Part shown: in pieces, positions 16,660-24,348 of the stretch | How the letters are laid out: every line of letters starts with the position of its first letter | Position numbering within the stretch: position 1 is the first letter of the stretch | Source: Chloroflexota bacterium | GTDB taxonomy: Bacteria; Chloroflexota; Dormibacteria; Dormibacterales; Dormibacteraceae | Direction: 5' to 3' | NCBI GenBank assembly: GCA_005880795.1 | Contig: VBGP01000032.1 | Location: 1 to 48,129, forward strand | Length of the DNA: 48,129 bases | The notes under the pieces: model-generated | The model's database searches: none | Told to the model about the DNA's origin: nothing | What the model saw: the letters and a program-made list of their open reading frames with translations, nothing else | Made by a program: the position numbers and the translations under genes

Positions 16660-17319
16660 CTAATTCTCGGCCTTTATGGGGCGGTCGAGCCACACAGTGC
16701 CCGCGAGGAGGGCGATCGCGCCGAGGATGAGGCCGCCGATGACGTCGGATTCCCAGTGCACGTCGAGGTAGAGGCGGTCGAAGGCCATGACGACGATGAT
16801 CACGATGGCTGCCGGCATCGCAAGCGAGCGGACCAGCGGCGACGGTGAGAGGCGGCGCACGACGAATGCCAGCAAGCCGAACACGATCACCGTCCTCATC
16901 ATGTGTCCGCTCGGAAAGCTGTTTCCGCCGAGGCTTCCTTGGAGAAGCTCGCTGAGGCTTGGGCCGTCCGCCTGCTCGATCGAACGCGGCGGGCCAGGTT
17001 GATGCAGGTTGTGTTTGTAGAAAAGCTCGAACGCTTCCGCGGCAAAGAAAACCAGGACCACGAGCGCGTCCGACCCGAAGCCACCCTGCCACAGGAAGAT
17101 GAGCAGCCCAAACATCAGGATCGTGGCGAGCTCGATGCTGCCGAGCTCGGCGATAGCCTGGAAGACCGGGTGCAGTGATGGCTGCCAGGCGTCGTGCATC
17201 GCCTGCGCGACCTGCAGGTCGAGGCTCGTGAACGCGCCGGCGGTGATCGCGATGGTCAGCGCGATGAACGCGACGCTGAGAACCGCGATCCCGAAAAGGC
17301 GCGGGATCAGTGCTGACAA
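16660..17319 (-). CDS. PAP2-family phosphatase, membrane
   Basis: About 220 residues with five or six membrane helices. The phosphatidic acid phosphatase active-site motifs are present: K-x6-R-P-like KHNLHQPGPPR, SFPSGHMM (PSGH) and the third motif RLYLDVHWESDV with the catalytic His. These enzymes dephosphorylate lipid phosphates such as undecaprenyl diphosphate or phosphatidate. An ATG at 17388 would overlap mutM by 82 bp; the TTG at 17319 leaves a short N-terminus before the first helix (SALIPRLFGIAVLSVAFIAL) and overlaps mutM by only 13 bp, so it is preferred. Start choice is uncertain. Confidence 0.85.
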   Translation of the reverse strand: MSALIPRLFGIAVLSVAFIALTIAITAGAFTSLDLQVAQAMHDAWQPSLHPVFQAIAELGSIELATILMFGLLIFLWQGGFGSDALVVLVFFAAEAFELFYKHNLHQPGPPRSIEQADGPSLSELLQGSLGGNSFPSGHMMRTVIVFGLLAFVVRRLSPSPLVRSLAMPAAIVIIVVMAFDRLYLDVHWESDVIGGLILGAIALLAGTVWLDRPIKAEN

Positions 17320-18131
17320 GTGCGGCAGAAAACGGTTGTGCGGCCGGCGATGCGAATCGAGCTCAACGGACGGCCGCACGTGAAGCATGGCTCACCCGCG
17401 CGACCATAGACCAGCAGCTTTTCCTGCTGGCCACCGATCTCTCCCCATGCGTCTCTGTATGTGTCGACCGAGCTTCCGCGATTGGCGATCGCGACCAGCA
17501 GCGATTCGCGCAGCGACTCGTGCAGGCGCACCGCGGATCTCTTGCTGACCGTGCGCGCGATTCGATCGGGCCGCAAGCGCGCTCGGTGGAGCGACTCGTC
17601 GGCGTAGATGTTGCCGACACCTGCGATCGCGCCCTGGTCGAGCAGAACGGCCTTCAGCGCGGTCCGGCGTTTGCGCAGGCGCCGGTAAAGCTCCTCGGCC
17701 GCGAATTCGGGGTCGATCGGCTCGGGGCCAAGCTGCGGCATCTTCTTCGACGAGAGCAGCGCCTCCTGGGTGCCAAGCAGCAGCCGGCCAAACCGCCTCG
17801 TATCGCGATAGCGCAATTGCATGTTGTTTTCCAGAAAGAACACCGCGTGGGTGTGTTTGGCCAGTGGCGATACCGCATCGACCAGCCGGAGCTGGCCCGT
17901 CATACCGAGATGCACCACCAACAGAACGTTGTTGTCGAATCGAATGAGGATGTACTTGCCGCGACGCCCGACCGACTCGATTCGCATACCGACCACCGCG
18001 TCGATGAACTCTTCCGGCTCGGGGTGCCGGACGATGGTGGGAAACGCGAGCTCGCATCGTGTGATCGTCCGGCCGACGAGGTGCGGCCGCAGGTCCGCAA
18101 CGATCGTTTCCACTTCGGGAAGCTCAGGCAC
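17307..18131 (-). CDS. mutM: Formamidopyrimidine-DNA glycosylase (MutM/Fpg)
   Basis: Removes 8-oxoguanine and formamidopyrimidines and nicks the abasic site. The 274-residue protein has the essential N-terminal PELPEVET (Pro2 nucleophile, Glu3), the conserved Lys at about 59 in GRRGKYI, the helix-two-turn-helix LLDQGAIAGVGNIYADESLHRARL, and the C-terminal zinc finger with Cys at about 249, 252, 269 and 272, with the Arg of GRTTVFC. The GTG at 18131 is fixed by Pro2. No Shine-Dalgarno is visible. Upstream, 38 and 80 bp away, are two dyads matching those before uvrB. PAP2 and cutA follow in the same direction. Confidence 0.97.
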   Translation of the reverse strand: MPELPEVETIVADLRPHLVGRTITRCELAFPTIVRHPEPEEFIDAVVGMRIESVGRRGKYILIRFDNNVLLVVHLGMTGQLRLVDAVSPLAKHTHAVFFLENNMQLRYRDTRRFGRLLLGTQEALLSSKKMPQLGPEPIDPEFAAEELYRRLRKRRTALKAVLLDQGAIAGVGNIYADESLHRARLRPDRIARTVSKRSAVRLHESLRESLLVAIANRGSSVDTYRDAWGEIGGQQEKLLVYGRAGEPCFTCGRPLSSIRIAGRTTVFCRTCQH

Positions 18132-18160
18132 AGTGGGTATTCGCCAATCCCGAAACCAAC

Positions 18161-18220
18161 GGATAGTCCGGACTAACAGGGCTTTTCGACGAGCAAAACG
18201 TCGGATAGTGCGGACTATCC
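18161..18220. promoter_or_regulatory. Twin dyads upstream of mutM, 42 bp centre to centre
   Basis: GGATAGTCCGGACTAACA at 18161-18178 (perfect core, one arm degenerate) and GGATAGTGCGGACTATCC at 18203-18220 (one mismatch in the core). Centres at 18169.5 and 18211.5 are exactly 42 bp apart, as in the uvrB copy. Between them is CTTTTCGACGAGCAAAACG, itself partly self-complementary. The pair lies between the end of polA and the start of mutM. Confidence 0.6.
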
Positions 18221-18232
18221 GAAAAACTCCGC

Positions 18233-20920
18233 TCAGGCACGGACGACCGCGAGCTTTTTCATGTCGGCCCAGTTCGGACCGACCTTCATCTCGACCTCGA
18301 TTCCAGTCTCGAGCTCATACGCGCCGGTCATGATGCGCGGCACCTTCTCGGCGAACTGATCGACCTCGGAACGCGGCACCTCGAACAGCAGCTCATCGTG
18401 GACCTGCAGCAACATCCGACCTTCGATCTGGTCGGCGTCGATCTCTCGATGCAGCCGGACCATCGCGATCTTGATGATGTCCGCGGCCAGGGACTGCATC
18501 GGAAAGTTGATCGCCATGCGCTCGGCGGCGCCGCGCAGCTGGAAGTTCGGTGAGCGGAGGTCGGGGATCGCACGGCGACGACCTGTCGCGCTGACCACGA
18601 ATCCTTCCTCGCGCGCCTTGCGCCTCACGTCGTCGAGGTACTCGCGCAAGCGCGAATAAGTGGACCAGTACTGGCCGAGAAATTCACGCGCCACATCGCC
18701 CGTGATGCCGAGCTGCTGGGAAAGCCCGTACTCGCCCTGCCCATAGATAGAGCCGAAGTTCGCCACCTTCGCGAGCCGCCGCTGGTTCGGATCGACGGTC
18801 TCGATCGGAATCTTGAACACCGCAGCGGCCGTGGCCGTGTGGATGTCCTGGCCCGCCGCGAAAGCGCCGAGGAGCTTGGGGTCGCCGCTGAGGTGGGCCG
18901 CGATGCGCAGCTCGATCTGCGAGTAGTCGGCCGAGACCATGACGTGGTCTGGCCGCCCCGCCTTGAACGCACGCCGGATCCGCTGGCCCAGCTCCGTGCG
19001 GATGGGGATGTTCATCAGGTTCGGGTTCGACGACGCGAGCCGCCCGGTCGCCGTGCTGGCCTGTCCGAACGACGTGTGAACCCGGCCGCTCAGTGGATCC
19101 ACCAGCTGAGGCAGCGCGTCCACGTATGTCGACTTCAGCTTGGACAGCTGCCGGTGCTCGAGGATCAACCCGATGATGGGGTGCTTCTCGCGCAGCGCCT
19201 CCAGGGTGTCGGCGTCGGTCGAATAACCGGTCTTGGTCCGCTTGCCGACCGGGAGCCGCAGGTCTTCGAACAGGACCTTGGCGAGCTGCTGTGGAGCGTT
19301 GAGGTTGAACTTCTGACCCGCGACCTGCTCGACCTCGGACTCGATGGCCGCCAGCTGCCCACCGAGCTCCTCCTGCATCTGCTTGAGGTAGGGCACATCG
19401 ATCGCAACGCCCTCCGACTCCATGTCGGCCAGCACGCCCGCGAGCGGCAGCTCGATCTCGTGAAAGAGGTAATCGACCCCGAGGTTCCGCATCTCCGCCT
19501 CGAGCCTCGGCCGCAGGTTGAGGATTGCCTCCGCGCGACGTGCCGCGAACTCGGCGGCCTCGTTCTCGCCGATGGCCGAGGGTTTTCGGGCGGCTCGGCC
19601 CGTGCCCAGCAGCTGCTCGGCGCTGACCAGCTCCATGCCCAGGAACTCGCGCGCCAGGTCTTCGAGCCGGGGGTCGCGAGAGCCGGCGCCAAGCAGGTAT
19701 GCGGCGAGGAACGTGCTGAACGCCCACTCGCGCTTGCCGCCGCCAAGCGAGCGAAGCGCGAGCTCCGTCTCCTTTGCATCGTGGCCAGAGATCGGGCGGC
19801 CGGACAGAGTCGTCGCCACGGCGTCCATCGCCTCCGGCCGGGCGACGTAGAAGGTTTTGCCACCCGCCGACACGCCGAGGCCTGAAACTCGGGCGCCGCG
19901 CCCGGCGCCCTCGGTGAAGGCGAAGACGCCGGCGTCTGGAGACCCGTCGAGCAGGCTCGCGGCTTCGGTAGGGTCCTCGACGATCGCCAGGCCGGCCGGC
20001 GAGGGCGCCGCCTCGAACGTGAGGCTCGGCTGCACCGGGACCTGGTCGGGTGGCGGAAACCGGCTGAGCAGCTGGCGGAACTCGAAGTGGTCGAAAACCC
20101 GCCGGGCTCGCTCGTAGTCGTAACGCGTCCAGCGCGCCTTCTCCAGCTCGAGCGGGACGGGCACGTCCCTGACGATGGTGACCATGCGCTTGCCCAACCG
20201 GACCCTGTCGGCGTTCTCCTTGAGCGCCTTCTTCAGCCGTCCCTCCGGCAGCTCATCGACCTTCTCCAGCAGTGTGTCGACCGTGCCGTAGTCCTGGACG
20301 AGCTTGGCCGCGGTCTTGTCCCCGACCCCTGGCACGCCCGGAATGTTGTCCGACGTGTCTCCCCTCAGGGCCTTGAAATCGATGAGCTGCGGCGGCTCGA
20401 AGCCGTAGCGCTGGCGCACCTGGTCCGGCCCGTAGACGAACGTGTCCGTGATGCCGCGGCGCGGCACTAGCGCCTCCACCGATTCGGTCACGAGCTGCAG
20501 GCAGTCGAGGTCGCCCGACACGATGGTGACGGAATGGCCGCGTTCTTCGGCGATTCGCGCGAGCGTCCCGATGACGTCATCGGCCTCAAACCCCTCTACG
20601 CCGTAGATGGGGATCGAGAACGACTCGAGAACTTCGCGGACCATCTCCAGCTGTGGGCGCAGGTCGTCGGGCATGGCCCGGCGTCCAGCTTTGTACTGCT
20701 CGTACTCCTGGGAACGAAATGTGGGTTTGCCGAGATCGAAGGCGGCGATCGCGTACTCGGGACGCGACGCAAGCACTATCGCAAGCATCGACGTGAAGCC
20801 GTACACGGCGTTTGTCACCCGGCCGTCGGAGGTGCTCATGGGCGGCAGGGCAAAAAAAGCCCGGTAGATCAGGCTGTGGGCGTCGATCAGGATCACCCGC
20901 CCGCGCCTACCCTTCGCCAC
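18233..20920 (-). CDS. polA: DNA polymerase I (PolA), proofreading residues lost
   Basis: 895 residues. The 5'-3' exonuclease/flap domain occupies about 1-295 (LIDAHSLIYRAFFALPP, VEGFEADDVIGTLA, FKALRGDTSDNIPGVPGVGDKTAAKL). The middle exonuclease-like domain is present but its metal ligands are not: the FDTET-type motif reads FAFTEGAG, and the later Asp motifs read GHDAKETEL and FAARRAEAI, so 3'-5' proofreading is probably absent as in Taq and Bacillus enzymes. The polymerase domain is intact: SNPNLMNIP, VSADYSQIELR near 663, O-helix RLAKVANFGSIYG near 720, LQVHDELLFEVP near 840. GTG start at 20920, 6 nt after TAGAAT, so probably leaderless. It acts in repair synthesis and Okazaki fragment maturation. 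Confidence 0.97.
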   Translation of the reverse strand: MAKGRRGRVILIDAHSLIYRAFFALPPMSTSDGRVTNAVYGFTSMLAIVLASRPEYAIAAFDLGKPTFRSQEYEQYKAGRRAMPDDLRPQLEMVREVLESFSIPIYGVEGFEADDVIGTLARIAEERGHSVTIVSGDLDCLQLVTESVEALVPRRGITDTFVYGPDQVRQRYGFEPPQLIDFKALRGDTSDNIPGVPGVGDKTAAKLVQDYGTVDTLLEKVDELPEGRLKKALKENADRVRLGKRMVTIVRDVPVPLELEKARWTRYDYERARRVFDHFEFRQLLSRFPPPDQVPVQPSLTFEAAPSPAGLAIVEDPTEAASLLDGSPDAGVFAFTEGAGRGARVSGLGVSAGGKTFYVARPEAMDAVATTLSGRPISGHDAKETELALRSLGGGKREWAFSTFLAAYLLGAGSRDPRLEDLAREFLGMELVSAEQLLGTGRAARKPSAIGENEAAEFAARRAEAILNLRPRLEAEMRNLGVDYLFHEIELPLAGVLADMESEGVAIDVPYLKQMQEELGGQLAAIESEVEQVAGQKFNLNAPQQLAKVLFEDLRLPVGKRTKTGYSTDADTLEALREKHPIIGLILEHRQLSKLKSTYVDALPQLVDPLSGRVHTSFGQASTATGRLASSNPNLMNIPIRTELGQRIRRAFKAGRPDHVMVSADYSQIELRIAAHLSGDPKLLGAFAAGQDIHTATAAAVFKIPIETVDPNQRRLAKVANFGSIYGQGEYGLSQQLGITGDVAREFLGQYWSTYSRLREYLDDVRRKAREEGFVVSATGRRRAIPDLRSPNFQLRGAAERMAINFPMQSLAADIIKIAMVRLHREIDADQIEGRMLLQVHDELLFEVPRSEVDQFAEKVPRIMTGAYELETGIEVEMKVGPNWADMKKLAVVRA

Positions 20921-20926
20921 GTTCGG

Positions 20927-20932
20927 ATTCTA
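20927..20932 (-). promoter_or_regulatory. polA -10 element TAGAAT, leaderless
   Basis: TAGAAT on the minus strand ends 6 nt before the polA GTG, so the transcript should start at or next to the start codon. No Shine-Dalgarno is present. Confidence 0.55.
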
Positions 20933-21002
20933 CGTAGCCACAGGGCGTCACCCGGAGGGGGTCCTGGGCGTTCAAATAGCAGGGATGCCGAGGACCGAAG
21001 GG

Positions 21003-21008
21003 TAATAT
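21003..21008 (+). promoter_or_regulatory. -10 element TAATAT of the bifunctional nuclease gene
   Basis: TAATAT ends 10 nt before the ATG at 21019 and overlaps the upstream ATG at 21007, which argues for the downstream start. Confidence 0.45.
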
Positions 21009-21018
21009 GGAGCCGAGG

Positions 21019-21606
21019 ATGAAAAACCTCATCGAGGTGTCCGTGGACAGCATTCGGATACACATGCCGACTGCCCAGCACCTGGTCATCCTCAAAGAGA
21101 AGGAAGCCGACCGCTACCTGCCGATCTGGATCGGTTCGTTCGAGGCGCAGGCCATCGCGACCAAGATCTCCGGCAACGCGCTCGGTAGGCCTCTCACCCA
21201 TGACCTCATGGCCACCGCGTTCGGCGACCTGGGCATCAGCGTCCGGAGAATCGTGGTCACGCGTCTGGCAGACCAGGTCTTCTACGCGCGCCTCTACGTC
21301 AAGCAGAACGGCCGCGACCTGGACTTCGATGCCCGTCCCTCCGATGCGATCGCGCTTGCGGTGCGCGTCGAATGCCCGATCTTCGTGGCCACCGAGGTGA
21401 TGGAAACCGCCGGCATCATTCCCGAGGCGGACGAGATGGACGGCGACAAGGACAAGACCGAGAACACCGTCGTCGACGAGGAACGCCTCGCCGTTTTCAG
21501 AGACTTCGTGAACAGCCTGGACCTCCCCGAGCTTCCTGACGAGCCGGGTGCCAAGGACGAGCCCGGCGCTCAGGACAGGCCCGGAGGTCGCCCCGGCCGG
21601 GGCTGA
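21019..21606 (+). CDS. Bifunctional nuclease family (DUF151) protein
   Basis: 195 residues. The BFN/DUF151 domain fills about 1-130: MKNLIEVSVDSIRI, VILKEKEADRYLPIWIGSFEAQAIA, RPLTHDLMATAF, FYARLYV and ARPSDAIALAVRVECPIFV are all family hallmarks. A short C-terminal UVR-like helix (ERLAVFRDFVNSLDLPEL) follows, then an acidic Pro/Gly tail. Members bind or cut nucleic acid and are reported to have DNase and RNase activity in plants; the bacterial role is poorly known. The ATG at 21019 follows GGAG and a TAATAT hexamer; 21007 is an alternative. It is divergent from polA. The next frame overlaps its stop. Confidence 0.9.
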   Translation: MKNLIEVSVDSIRIHMPTAQHLVILKEKEADRYLPIWIGSFEAQAIATKISGNALGRPLTHDLMATAFGDLGISVRRIVVTRLADQVFYARLYVKQNGRDLDFDARPSDAIALAVRVECPIFVATEVMETAGIIPEADEMDGDKDKTENTVVDEERLAVFRDFVNSLDLPELPDEPGAKDEPGAQDRPGGRPGRG

Positions 21607-22085
21607 CAAACACGCAAGTCTCAGGCGAGGTCGACCTCGCCATCCGCATCACGATCGCCATGGGCCTCGGACTCCTCATCGGCGCCGAGCGTGAGTTTCG
21701 TGGCCACCCGGCAGGCCTGCGCACGATGGCCTTGATCAGTGCTGGGTCGTGCATGTTCACAGGCCTCGGCCTCATTCCAGACTTCGCCAAGACGGTGGAC
21801 CCCACTCGCATCGCGGCCCAGATCGTCACGGGCGTCGGGTTCCTCGGCGCGGGCAGCATCCTGCGGCAGGGAGAGCTCGTGCGCGGACTGACCACCGCTG
21901 CGTCCATCTGGGTCGCGGCTTCGCTCGGCATGGCTGTTGGTTTTGGCTACTACGGTGTGGCGGTCTACGTGACCGTCATCGTCGTCATCGTCCTTTTCGC
22001 CCTCAAACCGCTTGAAGAGCGTTTGTTCCGGCGCAGGGGACACCGGCGCGAGACGGATACGCTGCCGGACGAGCTTCCGCAGTGA
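21603..22085 (+). CDS. MgtC/SapB family membrane protein, probable CTG start
   Basis: MgtC-domain protein: RITIAMGLGLLIGAEREFRG, HPAGLRTMALISAGSCMFT, DPTRIAAQIVTGVGFLGAGSIL and GLTTAASIWVAASLGMAVG are the family motifs, with four membrane helices and a C-terminal basic tail. MgtC proteins modulate ATP synthase or ion homeostasis under low magnesium. The first ATG (21660) falls in the middle of the first membrane helix, after the conserved R-x-x-x-A segment. Reading upstream, the frame holds no ATG, GTG or TTG; the only plausible start is the CTG at 21603, overlapping the preceding stop (CTGA) and 14 nt after GGAGGT. That start gives 160 residues and is an inference. DegV follows with a 4-bp overlap. 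Confidence 0.82.
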   Translation: MTNTQVSGEVDLAIRITIAMGLGLLIGAEREFRGHPAGLRTMALISAGSCMFTGLGLIPDFAKTVDPTRIAAQIVTGVGFLGAGSILRQGELVRGLTTAASIWVAASLGMAVGFGYYGVAVYVTVIVVIVLFALKPLEERLFRRRGHRRETDTLPDELPQ

Positions 22086-22975
22086 CCGATCGCAAGGTTG
22101 CCATCGTCACCGACTCCACGTCCGACCTGCCGTCCCAACTGGCGCGGACACGTTCCATCACCATCGTGCCGCTCACTCTGCATTTCGATGGCCGCTCGCT
22201 GCTCGACGGTGTCGACATCAAGCCGTCCGAGTTCTATCGCAAGCTGCCCAACGCAACAATGCACCCGACGACCTCGCAGCCCGCGCCTGGCCAATTCGCT
22301 GAGGTGTACGGTGAACTGCTAACGAATCACGACGCGGTCGTTTCGGTTCACATCTCCGAGAAGCTGAGCGGGACATACGCCTCGGCGGTGCAGGGTGCGG
22401 ATATGACAGATCCGAAACGAGTCCATGTGGTCGACTCGGAGCTGGTTTCGATGTCACTCGGATTGCTCACGCTCGCGGCATCCGAGCTCGCCGCTCGGGG
22501 CGCGAGCGCTGAATCGGTGGTGGAGCGCATTAGCGCAATGCGTGACCAGGTGCAGACGTACTTCTCGGTGGCCACCCTCGAATTCTTGCGACGCGGTGGA
22601 CGCATCGGTCGCGCGAACGCGCTGCTCGGCTCGGTGCTGCAGGTGAAACCGGTGCTCTGCATACGCGACGGGCTCGTCACCCCACTCGAGCGCGTGCGCA
22701 CTTTCGACCGCGCCCTGAATCGGGTGATCGACCTGGCGCGCGAGGTCGATCGGGGCAAGGGATTGTGCGTGGTGGTCGGACACGCCGACGCGGAGCAGGA
22801 CGCTGAGCGCGTGGCCCGCGAGCTGGAGCCTGTGGCCGAGACCCTGATGATCCAGCCGCTTGGTCCGGTCGTCGGGGCACACGCGGGGCCGGGTGTCGTC
22901 GGGGTCGGTTGCTACCCGGCTGACCTCCTCCCGCTCGGGATCAAGACTGCTGCCAGCACACGAGCTCGGGCGTGA
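22082..22975 (+). CDS. DegV family fatty acid-binding protein
   Basis: 297 residues covering the whole DegV fold: IVTDSTSDLP at the N-terminus, IVPLTLHFDG, TTSQPAPGQF, SVHISEKLSGTYASA, VVDSELVSMSLG, TLEFLRRGGRIGRANALLGSVLQVKPVLCIRDG and a C-terminal GPVVGAHAGPGVVGVG. DegV/FakB proteins bind a fatty acid for phosphorylation by FakA and entry into phospholipid synthesis; FakA is not in this window. The GTG at 22082 overlaps the MgtC-like gene's stop (GTGA), indicating coupling. The 3' end overlaps the convergent MBL gene by 35 bp. Confidence 0.93.
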   Translation: MTDRKVAIVTDSTSDLPSQLARTRSITIVPLTLHFDGRSLLDGVDIKPSEFYRKLPNATMHPTTSQPAPGQFAEVYGELLTNHDAVVSVHISEKLSGTYASAVQGADMTDPKRVHVVDSELVSMSLGLLTLAASELAARGASAESVVERISAMRDQVQTYFSVATLEFLRRGGRIGRANALLGSVLQVKPVLCIRDGLVTPLERVRTFDRALNRVIDLAREVDRGKGLCVVVGHADAEQDAERVARELEPVAETLMIQPLGPVVGAHAGPGVVGVGCYPADLLPLGIKTAASTRARA

Positions 22976-23918
22976 CAGATTTGCGCAGGCGCCCGTCGAC
23001 CGCAAGAGCCTGCAGGTGCGCCAGCCCTTCCTGGAGCGCAAGCCTCTTCTCGTAGAGGTTGTCGCGCGGACCCCACAGCTCGAGCGCGACCTGCCACGCC
23101 GTCTTCTTGTCCCGGCCCACGATCTCCTGGATCTGGTCCAGCCGCCGGTGATGGTGCGAGACCAGAGCATCGACTCGAGCGGTGACATCCGCGAACGGGC
23201 GTCCGTGCGCAGGCAAGACGAGTTTCGGCTTGCGGTCAACCATGCGCTCGAGGCCCTGGAGGTAGTCGTGCAGCGGATCGGGTGTGCTCTGAGGATGCAG
23301 CCCGATGTTCGGTGAGAGCTCGGGCAGGATGTGGTCGCCGGCGAAAAGCAATCCAGTGCCTTCCTCGTAGAGGCAGATGTGTCCAGGTGAATGGCCCGGC
23401 GTCCATTCCACGTGCAGCGAATGCCGGCCCATGTCGATGAACTCCGCTCCGTCCAGCTGCACGGCGGGCTCCGCGGGTTTGACGACCTGGCTCAGCGCCC
23501 GCTGCGAGTTGCTGATGATCTCTGCCTCGTCTCCCGGCACGCCGTTGATGAGCAGGTAATGCCGGACCTGCTCGACCAGGTGCTCCAGCTCCACGTATCG
23601 CGGATGGACGAGCGGAACTTCGAGACGATGCATGTAGAGATCCGCACGACCTTCGCCGGCGAGCGTGCCCGCCGCGCCGTAGTGGTCGGGGTGGATGTGC
23701 GTGACGGCAAGGCGCCGCAGGCGCCGCGCTCCCAGCTGTTCGAGCGCCTTGTAGATGGCGTCGACCGACTCGTCGGAGTTCATGCCGCAGTCCAGCAGGT
23801 CCGCCTCATCGCCGTCCGTGAAAACAAAGACGTTGACGAGGCCATCCTCGAACGGGATCGGCAGGCGGAGCTCGAAAACGCCGTCGGCGACCTCGCTCAG
23901 CGCGATCTCGATGGCCAT
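22941..23918 (-). CDS. Metallo-beta-lactamase fold hydrolase with winged-helix tail
   Basis: 325 residues. Metal ligands are visible in VTHIHPDHYGAAG (HxHxDH), the later His in WTPGHSPGHICLY, the Asp in LFAGDHILPE and a C-terminal His in LPAHGRPF. Residues beyond about 240 form the winged-helix domain found in LACTB2-type hydrolases (RLDQIQEIVGRDKKTAWQVALELWG). Likely cytosolic hydrolase; substrates in this subfamily include thioesters and RNA, and none can be chosen here. The ATG at 23918 has AGGGAGA upstream. It is divergent from the SCP2-like gene, with a GTACT-rich dyad between them. Confidence 0.9.
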   Translation of the reverse strand: MAIEIALSEVADGVFELRLPIPFEDGLVNVFVFTDGDEADLLDCGMNSDESVDAIYKALEQLGARRLRRLAVTHIHPDHYGAAGTLAGEGRADLYMHRLEVPLVHPRYVELEHLVEQVRHYLLINGVPGDEAEIISNSQRALSQVVKPAEPAVQLDGAEFIDMGRHSLHVEWTPGHSPGHICLYEEGTGLLFAGDHILPELSPNIGLHPQSTPDPLHDYLQGLERMVDRKPKLVLPAHGRPFADVTARVDALVSHHHRRLDQIQEIVGRDKKTAWQVALELWGPRDNLYEKRLALQEGLAHLQALAVDGRLRKSVTPELVCWQQS

Positions 23919-23951
23919 GCCGGCATTCTCCCTGACCCGTCTAAGATGAGT

Positions 23952-23964
23952 AGTACGCCGTACT
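23952..23964. promoter_or_regulatory. Dyad AGTACGCCGTACT with a third GTACT half-site
   Basis: A perfect 6-1-6 dyad in the 88-bp interval between the divergent MBL and SCP2-like genes. A third GTACT follows at 23970-23974 and is part of a TACTAAA segment that could serve as a -10 for the SCP2 gene. The arrangement suggests a regulator binding at the promoter. Confidence 0.5.
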
Positions 23965-24006
23965 CGAACGTACTAAAAACACATGGAACATTTACGGGAG
24001 GAGCCG

Positions 24007-24348
24007 ATGTCCGAAGTCCAGATGACCCCCGACCAGATCGTGGACGCGATGCCCGAGTACTTGATCCCCGAGAAAGCGGCGACCACCAAAGCCACCATCC
24101 AGTTCGACCTCAGCGGGGATGGCGGCGGCAAATGGTGGGTCAAGATCCACGACGGCAAAGCCGAGTCAGGCAAGGGCGACCCGGGCGAGCCCGCGAACCT
24201 GACGCTCCTCGCCGACGCTCATGACTGGGTCAAGATCATGACCGGCCAGCTGGACGGGACCGCCGCCTTCATGCAGGGCAAGCTGAAGATCAAGGGCGAC
24301 ATGGGCCTGGCGATCAAGATGCAGACGCTGTTCCGGCGCCCCAACTAG
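24007..24348 (+). CDS. SCP2 sterol-binding domain protein
   Basis: 113 residues from the ATG at 24007, which has a strong GGGAGGAG 4 nt upstream. The fold is that of the SCP2 family: TTKATIQFDLSGDGGGKWWVKIHDGKAES, then PANLTLLADAHDWVKIMTGQLDGTAAFMQGKLKIKGDMGLAIKMQTLF, whose last part (GKLKIKGDMGLAIKM) is the family hallmark. SCP2 proteins bind sterols, fatty acids or acyl-CoA in a hydrophobic tunnel. It is a single-domain cytosolic protein. Its end overlaps the convergent lipoprotein gene by 4 bp. Confidence 0.93.
   Translation: MSEVQMTPDQIVDAMPEYLIPEKAATTKATIQFDLSGDGGGKWWVKIHDGKAESGKGDPGEPANLTLLADAHDWVKIMTGQLDGTAAFMQGKLKIKGDMGLAIKMQTLFRRPN

Noticed and set aside
12670-18220. Twin dyads read as insertion-sequence ends
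   Set aside because: No transposase or target duplication is visible, and the enclosed 5.5 kb contains ordinary chromosomal genes in operons.
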